Positions 54,214-63,651 of a stretch of DNA of 64,000 bases are shown piece by piece; positions within the stretch are counted from its first letter, which is position 1; each line of letters starts with the position of its first letter. Made by a program: the position numbers and the translations under genes. The notes under the pieces were generated by a model. It did not search any database. It was not told the DNA's origin and worked only from the letters and a program-made list of their open reading frames with translations. Location of the stretch: positions 7,733,826 through 7,797,825 of the forward strand of contig OX328131.1 of assembly GCA_946811695.1 (NCBI GenBank), in the 5' to 3' direction. This stretch comes from Gonocerus acuteangulatus. Its lineage: Eukaryota; Arthropoda; Insecta; Hemiptera; Coreidae.

Positions 54214-54888
54214 ATTTCGCCTTTCTAAAAAGGCTACAGCCTCCAAATCTTAACCAATTTCATCGTGTATTTTTGAGCTGATAAAATCAAATGAAAGCTA
54301 ATAAAATATAGAACAACTTCGTCCGGCCAGATTTCTGTTTTTTGTTTCCCCTGTTTATTAAATCATGTGTAAATAGCTCATAAACTTTTACAATCGAACA
54401 TAAAATAATATTTTATTTTTCACGAACTTAATATCAGCAATGAAATCGTTGAAATTAAACATTCAAATCCTGATTACAGTAGGAGAAAATCAGACTGACA
54501 CATCTTCAAAACGTAAATTTATCTTAATTCAACATTGACATTAATTGAAATAATATGATTTTGAAATGATTGGAAAACATATTTTGATTTTTTCCAAGCC
54601 TAATCAAGATTTGAATGTTTTTAGTTTGCTGAGCGCTGAACATAATATGAGTGCTGATATTAAGTTAGATAAAAAATAAAATGTTAATTTATGTTCAATT
54701 TTAAAAGTTTTTGAATTATTTACACGTAATTTAATAAACAAGGGATATAAAAACAAAACTCTGGCTAGACAAAGTTCTTCAAAATTTGATAAGCTCTCAT
54801 TTAATAATAAAAAAAAAAAAAATACATACAAATCGGTTAAGATTTAGAGGCTGTAGCCTTTTTAGAAAGACTAAATGTCGTTTGGCCC
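54202..54888. mobile_element. Non-autonomous inverted-repeat element
   Basis: Left arm AGGGCCAAACGACATTTCGC and on to about 54260; right arm 54834-54888 is the reverse complement (AGGCTGTAGCCTTTTTAGAA, AATGTCGTTTGGCCC). The interior is AT-rich and non-coding. Its first 13 bases are part of each unit of the adjoining minisatellite. Confidence 0.65.
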
Positions 54889-54964
54889 CGGAAATGTGGA
54901 TAGCTCAATCAAAGGATGTTACAGATTAAATTGGAGTTTTAGAGTTGATTACTTCTAATAGAAC

Positions 54965-55343
54965 CAGTGTTGGGCATTATTCGAATAAAGTAATATTCGA
55001 ATGATTATTCAAATAAATTTATAGTGAATGATGAATAATTCACTGAATTATTCGTTATTCATCATTCATTATTATTTATTTCTAGTTGGTCTTCTGATTA
55101 ATCCACCTCAAACACACATATATATACATATTTTCGGCAGCCAACATCCTAATAAATCTATCATTATTCACTAAAATATGTTTATTCTGATTGATCATTC
55201 GAATAATTTGTGAATAAAACATAAACTTCATTCTCAGAATAACGAATAATGAATAAAAATAATTATTCTTCATTCATGAATGAAATAATACATTTATTCA
55301 TTAATCATTATTCATCATTCTGAATAATTTTTGCCCAACACTG
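54965..55343. mobile_element. hAT-type MITE (379 bp) with 8-bp target duplication
   Basis: Terminal inverted repeats CAGTGTTGGGCATTATTC and its near complement ending GCCCAACACTG; the flanks AATAGAAC (54957-54964) and AATAGAGC (55344-55351) form an 8-bp duplication with one mismatch. CAGTGTTGGGC ends and 8-bp duplications are typical of hAT elements. The interior consists of ATTCATTATTC-like repeats that fold back. Confidence 0.82.
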
Positions 55344-55624
55344 AATAGAGCTCATAGAGATGGAAGTCATAGAAGTCTCCTGTCAGGACGACTGTTTTCT
55401 GCTTATTTACATATTTTTTTTACAATTTTGGCCTGAAATCGAAACATCAGGGGACATTTAGGAGTAATAACTCACGACCATAGATTTTTTTCGACTTATT
55501 TAAGGATTCGACTTGGCCAGAGTTGATCGTATAAGTAAGAATTTGAAGCAATGGACAGTAAGATGGGATAGGGGACTTTTTCGAAAAATGAAAATTCTGG
55601 ATAACCATTTAGACCGAGAGCTGG
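55344..55624. other. Stretch without recognisable genes
   Basis: No coding or repeat structure recognised. Confidence 0.4.
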
Positions 55625-55905
55625 GCAACGCACTTTTCATGAAGTGTTTTATGCACCCTGAAATTTTGCTATAATGTACCTCTTAGGTAGATAAGAAGGT
55701 AAATATGTGTTTCCTGGACATACCTTGGAGCGCCAGGTACTGCGCATAGGGGAAAGGTGCAAAACAATATCGCCCAAAAGTAGAGTTTTATTCAGAAGCC
55801 AACTATTATTAATGAAAAAAATGGCAAATTAAGGCAATTTTCAAATTAATAATAAATAAGGCAGGCACTTTTAAGGGGGTTAAAATGATAATAAAAAAAA
55901 AAAAA
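55625..55905 (+). repeat. Dispersed repeat 'A' (inverted partner at 60765-61060)
   Basis: Landmarks GTGTTTCCTGGACATACCTT, CCAGGTACTGCGCATAGGGG and GAGTTTTATTCAGAAGCCAA occur in the same order, reverse complemented, at 60765-61060. Non-coding. Confidence 0.75.
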
Positions 55906-55939
55906 ACTAAGTACCTAGTTTTTTTTTTTTGGTTTTTTC

Positions 55940-56078
55940 GTTTTAGCGCGGTTCCTCCCTCCCCCATAGGGAGGAACCCCGCTTATAAGGTTGATACAAT
56001 GAAACAATCCGGAAGTGCCGACAAGAAAATTTCGCGTTTCAGAACCCCTAGAGACCGAAAATAACGGTGGTTCAAATT

Positions 56079-56082
<4 letters not shown>
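55940..56082 (+). repeat. Hairpin repeat 'B' (inverted partner at 63100-63236)
   Basis: AGCGCGGTTCCTCCCTCCCC, ATAGGGAGGAACCCCGCTTA form a strong hairpin; then CAATCCGGAAGTGCCGACAA and TTCAAATTTG up to the (TA)n tract. The reverse complement, again with (TA)n, is at 63094-63236. Confidence 0.75.
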
Positions 56083-56143
<61 letters not shown>

Positions 56144-56152
56144 TTATTTATT

Positions 56153-56189
<37 letters not shown>

Positions 56190-56198
56190 TTATTTATT

Positions 56199-56270
<72 letters not shown>
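56083..56270. repeat. Compound (TA)n / (TTTA)n microsatellite
   Basis: Three TA blocks separated by two TTTATTTATTTATTTAAA blocks, itself a duplication. Confidence 0.95.
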
Positions 56271-56273
<3 letters not shown>

Positions 56274-57245
56274 CTGTTCGCTCATTTCTGGCTTCCCTGA
56301 TGGTCCGATTTTGATGAAATTTGGTAAAAAAATCTGTCGTCCAATTTGAAAGGTCAAGTTCGTTAACCAGCAAAATCCGCCCACTGGAAGATGGCGTTTG
56401 GGGCGAAATTCGCGCAAAAAAAATCGTAACGCTTACGTTTTTGAGTTCATAAGCTTGTAAGTACTCTTTTTATATGCTTCTTGAGCTAGGAAAACGAATG
56501 GAACCATTTTCAAGGCGATAGCTTTAACCGTTTTCGAGAAAACTGAAAAAATAATTTTTGAATGCCGTTTTTGGTTTGGGTACTTAGAATCATGGGATTC
56601 AGTTGAAACATTTACTGCATGTTCTACATTCATTAAAACTAATATGTTGAAATTTTGGTTGCGTGTGGAGTTAAGGAAGGGTTAGAATAAAATATTTTTT
56701 TAACAGACATAAAAAAGTTTTGGTAACTTTGTATACTTTCCTTAATATCTCGAAAAAGGTTGAGAATTTGGGAAACGGAAGAATACCATTAGAAAGCTTA
56801 CTAAATGCTCTACAAAAAAGATTCTAATGAAAGTTTTGATTAGGCGATGTCAATCGGAGAAATATGTGCTTAAAACTTTAAAGTAATTGATTTCGCTTGT
56901 TCGAACTGTTTTTTTGTCTTTGATTTTGATACTTAAAATTATGGGATTCAGTTGAAACATTTTCTGCATGTTTGAATTTCATCAACACTAATATGTTAAA
57001 ATTTTGGTTACGTTTGGAGCTAAGGAAGGATTAGAATAAAATATTTGATTAATAGACATGAAATGTTTTGGGAACTTCGTATACATTCCCTAATATCTCG
57101 AAGACGGTTAAGAATATTGGTAAACGGAGGGTTACCATGCGAAAGCTTACTAAATGTTCTACAAAAAAGATTCTGAAACAATTTTTGATTAGGCTATGTC
57201 AATCGGAGAAATAAGTGCTTAAACTTTAAAGTAATTGATTTCGTT
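56271..57245 (+). repeat. Dispersed repeat 'C' with an internal ~349-bp duplication (inverted partner at 62380-63035)
   Basis: Starts GTCCGATTTTGATGAAATTT and CCGCCCACTGGAAGATGGCG after the microsatellite. An internal block beginning ATGGGATTCAGTTGAAACAT occurs at 56592 and 56941 (offset 349). The inverted partner has one such block. Non-coding; B, (TA)n and C together look like one mobile unit. Confidence 0.75.
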
Positions 57246-58854
57246 TATTCGAACGGTTCTTTTTGTTTGTTTTTCTTCCTTGTTATTTTTTAATTGCTTA
57301 TAGTTGGATAATGTATTTGACAATAAAACAGATTAAGAATTCATTGCTAAAAATTAGGCTGTACCGTATGAAATGTCAGTTTTGGATTTGTCGATTTCCT
57401 TCAAAAGTCTTGAAACTGTCGAGGCTCCTACTCCGAGTTCTTTGGCATATTCCCTAGTGGTTTTAATTGCTTATAGTAGTCAAATGTATTTGTCAATAAA
57501 ACAGGATACGTATAATTAGAATCAATATTTTGTTTGTTAGAATTCGAAGATGCCGTATGAATATCTAGATTACAGTACTGGTGTTGATTTCGTTCTTTAG
57601 AATTGTTCTAAGTATTCCCTATTTTCATCTGTTACCCATAGTTTTTTATTGTTAGTAGGTTTTTCTTATTGATTATAGAATATAAATCTATTTGGCTATA
57701 AAACAGGATACGTAAAATTAGTGACAATATTTCGGAGATTTCTAAGCGAAATACTTTTAAGATTTTCTACCACCACGAACGGCTTTTTTCCTCTATTTTT
57801 ATCCACTAGATAGGCTTTATTTTGCATATTATTCTATATAAGTTTTATTCAGGAGGGGATTCTGATGAAATGTCGTGTTTTTGCTGTGGATTTTAAATAC
57901 GATGTGTCTAAGATTGGACAACATTAGCGAGTCTATATAGTTAAGAACCGACGACGGAGGATTACTTCTTGCTATGATTTAGTCTACATATGTATATTAA
58001 GTCCTAAATCCACAAAATAAACTTCACAACGGTTAGATACTATGAGCCAATATGGCGGTTCAATGCCCGTAGAAACAAGGGGGCCGCAGGAAATTTACCT
58101 GTTAAGAGTTAATCCTCAAGAGCTGTAAATATACCCCAGGAATCTGCCGACACAAATACAAAGCCTAGGCGGAGAGCACCCCAAAAACTCAGATCCAAAC
58201 ATAGGTTATATACTAAATATTCATAAAGACTACTTAGTTGTAAACCGATTCATCAATTAGCAATCAATAGTTTTCAACAAAGGTTATATACTAAATATTG
58301 ATAAAAAGTATTTAATTAGAAAAAAAAACAATATTCCACAAGACTTGTTTTTGGTCCATTTGTATCTACTCCATAGACTTAATTAGGTATAATATTCTAT
58401 TGTAGTTGGGCAACTAAACTTTGTTTTATTTTGTTAAATAAAGTTTTTTTTCTTGACTTGTTATTCGTCAAGACTTTTATTTGTCCTAGTGTATTTACTA
58501 GATAGGTTTTATTCGGCATATTATTCTATATAGGCTATATTAGGCAGGGTATTCTACTCAATCTTGTGTACTTCTTCTTGATCCTTCTGTACATGGGCGT
58601 ATATAAAAACAATTTCGGGGGGGTGGCTGAGACCATTTCCAGGGTATGGAATACTAAATATTTAGAGCTTGGAATAGTTTTAGGCAACTAAAACGCTATT
58701 ACACGTAAAATAAAATATGTTTTATGAACTAAGTGATCTTATTTAATTTATTTTTAAGTGTTTTACGAGAAGTTTTTATCATCAATTCAAAATTTCGGGA
58801 GGGGCTGCAGCCCCCTCAGCCCCCCCCCCTCATATACGCCCATGCTTCTGTATC
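57246..58854. other. Long stretch without recognisable genes
   Basis: AT-rich. A loosely repeated theme (CAATAAAACAG...; TAGGCTTTATTAGGCATATT at 57810, 58507, 58863) suggests old degenerate repeats. No coding seen. Confidence 0.4.
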
Positions 58855-59135
58855 CTCTAGAAAGGCTTTATTAGGCATATTTTGTATTGATTTATAGAGC
58901 TTTGCTTTAGAATGAGAGCCAGATTCTGTAATTTCCGCTTCTGTGTAAAAGTTAGCTACTGTCGGTGTCCCTGACGCCTTAATATCACTTTTATTTGAGA
59001 TGTTCGAGAGGATTTTGACAATTTTCACGAGATATATAAAAAAAAAATAAGTTTATTTCTTTTCTAAGCTTATCAAATGCCACTAGGGACATGAACGGAA
59101 CCGCGCTAAGATGCTGCAGTTCCTGCGAGTCGGAC
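58855..59135 (-). repeat. Dispersed repeat 'D' (inverted partner at 61795-61990)
   Basis: TTCTGTGTAAAAGTTAGCTA with CTGTCGGTG, and ACCGCGCTAAGATGCTGCAG with TCCTGCGAGTCGGAC; the reverse complements lie at 61900 and 61806. Confidence 0.6.
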
Positions 59136-59321
59136 TTTTTTTTTTTTAACGGCGCATCAACTGTTTGGCTATTAGCGCCGGGCTGGCTACAGGTTTACCA
59201 CCCTTTTATAATGCCAACAGCACGTGGTCGGTCACCCATTCAGGTGCTGACCACGCCCGACGTTGCTTAACTTCGGTGATCTACGGGAACCGGTGCATTC
59301 AACGTGGCTATGGCCGTTGGC
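59136..59321 (-). mobile_element. 5S rRNA-derived SINE
   Basis: Minus strand from 59321: a 5S rRNA-like head of 109 nt starting GCCAACGGCCATAGCCACGT, with the internal control region kept (GAAGTTAAGCAACGTCGGGC; GAATGGGTGACCG) and ending CGTGCTGTTGGC. About 11 nt near the 3' end of normal 5S (after GACCG) are missing. It continues with AAAAGGGTGGTAAACCTGTA and the tail GGCGCTAATAGCC...GATGCGCCGTT followed by poly(A). The tail equals that of the tRNA SINE at 33244-33454. Hence a SINE and not a functional 5S gene. Confidence 0.85.
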
Positions 59322-59334
59322 AGTACCTAGTTTT

Positions 59335-59500
59335 TATTTTTAATATTAAATGAAGTGCTTTATTCGCGCTGCGATTTAAACAGCGTCTTCAATAAACATA
59401 TTTGAAAATAATTACAAAAGGGCAGACACTTTTGTGGGGTTTAATTATCAGAAAACATGAAAATAAATGTTGAATACGATAGACTGCAATACACTGCGTG
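59335..59500. repeat. Repeat 'E' flank left of the Harbinger-like MITE
   Basis: TAATATTAAATGAAGTGCTT with TATTCGCGCTGC is inverted at about 60722-60755; GGGCAGACACTTTTGTGGGG resembles the end of repeat 'A'. The MITE thus seems to have landed within, or between, a pre-existing inverted pair. Confidence 0.5.
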
Positions 59501-59509
59501 TAACCGTAA

Positions 59510-60629
59510 GGGTACGTTCATGGTAAGGATTCATTCTGCGATGCTACGATAGCTACTCCGATGAGCGCTGCCCCGATGTAAAACAAACACATGTATTAAG
59601 GTGGGAGTGTTCATAGTGAGGATCCTTACTCCCGATGCTATTCTCGCACCCGCGCAGTGACCGCGGGGAAGAACAAATATTTTGTTTTCTCCTCGCAGTG
59701 AGGAGGGAAGTCGCGATGTGGGCCTGACTGTGATTGGTTCCTTCAAAAGGACTCTAGTGCGCAGGTCACCTACCCTCTCTCATTACTTCATCTTGTGTGA
59801 TTATTCTTTTTTGGTTATTTCGTTGTCGAGATGAAAGAAAATTGGGTCTTTTTGCGAAGACTACATCCAGTTACTTTTGAAGTATTTATTTAGTTAAGTG
59901 ATTTATAACAGTTACTCGTACTCGCTGATAAGCTTACTGATTAGCTTACAGGTTCTTTGCTGGTTATCTTTTACTACTTGACTCGTTATCTACGGTTATA
60001 ATTCATATTAGATAATGGCAAGTAATATTTATTAATAAAAAGGTTAATATGATCAAAATCAATTCTCTCAACTATGAAAAAAGTTATTAAGCATTAAAGT
60101 TGACTGTTTTGCAGGTTATGAAGGATAACAAACAACGATATTTGTAAACAAACATATTTTATTCCTTTTCTCTCTCTCTTTTTTGGATCTTTTACATTTA
60201 TTAAGCATTACATGATATGCGTTTCCGATCGCTACACTACGCTCCACTCGCTCAAGAAGATATGAGAAAACTCTAGCCAATCCAACTCGCAATTAATAGA
60301 ATTATATTAATTTAAGCGACTCTAGTCTATCCAACTCGCTAAAATTAATAGGATTCCATTAATTTTTCCGAGTAAGAAACCAATCCCTTTTTCTTTGTCA
60401 GGAACATCGCGAACTAATTGTAAAGGCTCATTTTTTCTCACTAACATAAGCAGAGCTTTTTCATAAACAAAAGCTAATTAACTGTTGAAGGTTACTTTAC
60501 TCCCAGAAAGAACCAATGCAATGGTGAGTCAGCATGAACACCCTCCATCGATGTAGAATACATGGGGGCAGCGCTCATGGGAGTAGCTATCGGAGCATCG
60601 CAGAATGAATCCTCACCATGAACGTACCC
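59510..60629. mobile_element. PIF/Harbinger-type MITE (1,120 bp) with TAA target duplication
   Basis: TAA at 59507-59509 and 60630-60632. Terminal inverted repeats of about 65 bp: GGGTACGTTCATGGTAAGGA... at the left and the complement at the right with about four mismatches. A three-base TAA/TTA duplication and GGG-starting ends fit the PIF/Harbinger superfamily. A shorter internal echo of the end lies at about 59605 (GTTCATAGTGAGGATCC). No transposase frame inside. Confidence 0.82.
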
Positions 60630-60764
60630 TAAGAGTGCATGACACTACCGCGCAGTGTTGGTTGTTTCCTGAGCTCTCATTGGTTCTTGCTCACATGATC
60701 TTGTACAGCTGTTCCGGTTTTAATGGCAGCGCGAATAAAACTCTCATTTAATATTAGAATAAAG

Positions 60765-61060
60765 ACAATTAATTTTTTTTTTTTTACGTGTTATACCCCT
60801 TAAAAGTATCTGCCATATTTATTATTCATTGTAAAATTGTCTTAATTTGACATTAAATATAGTTGGCTTCTGAATAAAACTCTATTTTTGGGTAATATTT
60901 TTTTGTACCTTTCCCCTATTCGCAGTACCTGGTGTTCCAAGGTTTGTCCAGGAAACACATACTTACCTTCTTATCTACCCAAGAGGTACATTATAGCAAA
61001 ATTTCAAGGTGAATAAAACACTTCATGAAAAGTGCGTTGCTGGCTCTCGGACTATTTTGT
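60765..61060 (-). repeat. Dispersed repeat 'A', inverted copy
   Basis: Reverse complement of 55625-55905, contiguous with the inverted 'E' flank on its left. Confidence 0.75.
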
Positions 61061-61671
61061 CACGTTCTACAAGGAAGAATCCTTTTACAAATATTAGAAC
61101 ACTTTTTGTAATACTTCAGTAGACCATGTTGAATTTCTTCATGCTGGGATCTTTGATTAAAGTAAGATTGAAATCCGAGACGATGAAGCCTAGACTGGCT
61201 TGAAGCTGAGAAACACCAAGCCCACTCAGTTTAATACTCCTCAGACGGAGAAGCTCTCAGCAGAAATTGGAGCTGAGGAGAGTGGTAAGATGTGAGACCC
61301 TTCCCTATTCTTCAGATATAGCTGCTGATCTTCATTCCTCACTCCAAGTAGAAGCCATAAAACCACGAGTCTGTTAATGAAATCACATCTTTCTTGATAG
61401 ATTTCCTGTAAAGGCTTCGAAGAAAATTCTGATAGTTACGCACCAGTAAAAAAGATGCGATGGTTGTTTCTTAGTTGATTTTGTCCAACTACAGGCATGA
61501 TATTAAAAACAAAAGGCCCTGAGGGGCAGATACTACAGAGGTATCTGATTCATGGCCATAAGGCACACTAGGGAGATAGTGTGGTCAGTACTATGATCCG
61601 GCCGCCTGATTTGCCTCTTTGCTGCTTCGACTTCTAGAGTCATTAGCACCCATTATTACTACTATTATTTT
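61061..61671. other. Stretch without recognisable genes
   Basis: No coding or repeat structure recognised. Confidence 0.4.
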
Positions 61672-61712
61672 GTTTTTACGGCGCATCAACTATTTAGGCT
61701 ATTAGCGCCGCG
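61672..61712 (-). mobile_element. SINE 3' tail fragment
   Basis: TTTTTACGGCGCATCAACTA and GGCTATTAGCGCCG: the tail shared by the 5S-derived SINE (59150-59180) and the tRNA SINE (33290-33325), here without a head. Confidence 0.65.
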
Positions 61713-61794
61713 GTACCCATTATTAAATTAATTAAAGGCTTGGTTGGCCTAGGGACGGTCAGGGAGGCCGAATCCAACCCATGAACGAAGACAC

Positions 61795-61990
61795 AAGAAA
61801 AAAGTCCGACTCGCAGGAACTGCGTCATCTTAGCGCGGTTACGTACATCTCGAACAAATGGAATATATTAGCATTACAAATCAATGGGAACTGACAGTAG
61901 CCAACTTACACAGAAGTGGATAATTCTTAATCTGTATAAGTCAATACAATTATGTACTAAAAACGTACTTACTCTTCGACTACTGCTGAG
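61795..61990 (+). repeat. Dispersed repeat 'D', inverted copy
   Basis: AAGTCCGACTCGCAGGAACT and TGACAGTAGCCAACTTACAC match 58855-59135 in reverse. A 65-codon frame follows (61884) but is unrecognised. Confidence 0.55.
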
Positions 61991-62379
61991 AAGGCTCTAT
62001 TCCAAACAACTAAAAATTCGTTGTCATTTTAAGTATCTTGTTTTATTAGCAAATTCCTTTTACTGTTATAATCAACTGTAAATATGTGCTTCATAACGAA
62101 TAAAATTCTATTCTGTCGTGGGTTAAATCTTTCTATAAAATAAGAAATAAGGATAACTTCAGTCAGAGGCTATGAGGAAGGTTATATAGACAGGAGAATT
62201 CAAAACAAACTACGTCATCATGATTAGCCACTGCCATCTTGATTACCACAGCCACTCCAAACTTATTATTACCCATACCTTTCACCGTTTTTTAGCTTAT
62301 TTTACTACTATACTAATTTTACTGATAAATGCAATTTAAAACAAGAAACAACCAATTAAAAAGTGAGATAAACAAAGAG
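61991..62379. other. Stretch without recognisable genes
   Basis: Possible retroelement 3' end AATAAAATTCTATTCTG near 62099; nothing else is recognised. Confidence 0.4.
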
Positions 62380-63035
62380 AAAACCCTTTCAAAACAATAA
62401 AACAAACACTTTTTAAGATTTAAGCGCTTATATCTCTGATTGACGTTGCCCCATCGAATATTCCTTCAGAACCTTTTTTGTAGAAAATTTAGTAAACATT
62501 CGAATGGTCACCTTCCACTTACCACGAATTCCCAACCGTTATCGAGATATTTACGAAAAATGTATGAAGATCCGAAAACTTTTCATGTCTACTAATAAAA
62601 TAATTTTTTTCGCATACTTCCTTAAATCCAAATATAACCAAAATTTAAGCATCTTAGTTGGGAGTAATTTCAAAGTTGTAGAAAATATTTCAATTGAATC
62701 CCGCGATTCTAAGTACTCATAAAAATGTAATGACTTACAAAAACATTGATTTCTTTTTTCTCAGGAACGGTTGCAGATATCGCCTTATAAATAGTTTCAT
62801 TCGTTTTCTTACGTTAAGAAACCTATAAAACCTATAAAGTACCTGCAAGCATATGAACTCAAAAACGTAAGCGTTACGATTTTGTTTGCGCGAATTTCGC
62901 CCCAAATACTATCTTCTAGTGGGCGGATTCTGCTGGTTAACGAACTTGACCTTTCAAATTAGACGACAGATTTTTGTACCAAATTTCGTCAAAATCGGAC
63001 CATTTTTGAGCTTGCTAGAGCGCGAACAGACAAGC
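62380..63035 (-). repeat. Dispersed repeat 'C', inverted copy
   Basis: Reverse complement of 56271-57245 with one copy of the internal 349-bp block; AACGTAAGCGTTACGATTTT and GTGGGCGGATTCTGCTGG are landmarks. Confidence 0.75.
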
Positions 63036-63053
63036 ATATATATAAATATATAC

Positions 63054-63096
<43 letters not shown>

Positions 63097-63236
63097 AATT
63101 TGGGCAACCTATATTTTCGTGATCTATAGGGTCTGAAACGTGAAAGTTTCTAGTCGGCACTTCCGGATTGCGTCGTGAGGTCAACCTCATAAGCGGGTTC
63201 TCCCTATGGAGATAGGGAGTAACCGCGCTAAAATCT
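63036..63236 (-). repeat. (TA)n plus hairpin repeat 'B', inverted copy
   Basis: TA tract (63042-63093), then CAAATTTGGGCAACCTAT, GTCGGCACTTCCGGATTGCG and the hairpin GCGGGTTCTCCCTATGGAGA with TAGGGAGTAACCGCGC. Mirrors 55940-56270. Confidence 0.75.
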
Positions 63237-63239
63237 TTA

Positions 63240-63312
63240 GTACTATGCTCGGGATTTGAACTCAGGTCCTCCAGCTTATTAGTCCAGTGCTCTAACCCGG
63301 AGCTAACCTCGC
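63240..63312 (-). mobile_element. tRNA-derived sequence (Ile-like), SINE head or tRNA pseudogene
   Basis: Minus strand: GGGGGCGAGGTTAGCTCCGG, GTTAGAGCACTGGACTAATA (loop CTAATAA, anticodon AAT), B box GAGTTCAAATCCCG. The stems are imperfect, the acceptor stem does not pair and the sequence continues past the tRNA end, so not a functional tRNA. Confidence 0.65.
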
Positions 63313-63449
63313 CCCCAAGGCATAATATTAAGATTCACTTAAAGAAAGTATATAAAATGCTCCGCTCCTCCTCGTAATGAGTAACAGTTCCCTATAATGC
63401 TTATCCATGGTAAACATTACATAGAAACGCGCCAAGATAACGCACAAGT

Positions 63450-63577
63450 TCGACAATTACCACCTTCGAAAGAAAAAGTTCGACTATTGAACTTCTGAAG
63501 GAATTTTTGAAAACATTCTTGAAATTTTCATTAATCTTACCTACTAAATAACAAAAATGATCCCCGTTACAATTTAC
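63450..63577 (-). repeat. Dispersed repeat 'E2', copy 5
   Basis: CCACCTTCGAAAGAAAAAGT ... TGATCCCCGTTACAATTTAC, a diverged reverse copy of 2538-2668, followed by a (TG)/(TA)n tract (63601-63649). Confidence 0.55.
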
Positions 63578-63608
63578 ATGTGCATATTTGTATGAATGTA
63601 TGTATGTA

Positions 63609-63649
<41 letters not shown>

Positions 63650-63651
<2 letters not shown>

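Noticed and set aside
53431..54281. Gln/Pro/Arg-rich or Ala/Trp/Cys-rich repeat proteins up to 271 codons
   Set aside because: Multiples-of-three minisatellite next to a Tigger remnant; openness of several frames on both strands shows it is an artefact.
59213..59321. Functional 5S rRNA gene
   Set aside because: About 11 nt are missing near the 3' end and the sequence continues into a SINE body with a poly(A) tail, not a Pol III terminator after 120 nt.
63240..63312. Functional tRNA-Ile gene
   Set aside because: Acceptor stem unpaired and anticodon stem imperfect; the sequence is better explained as a SINE head or pseudogene.
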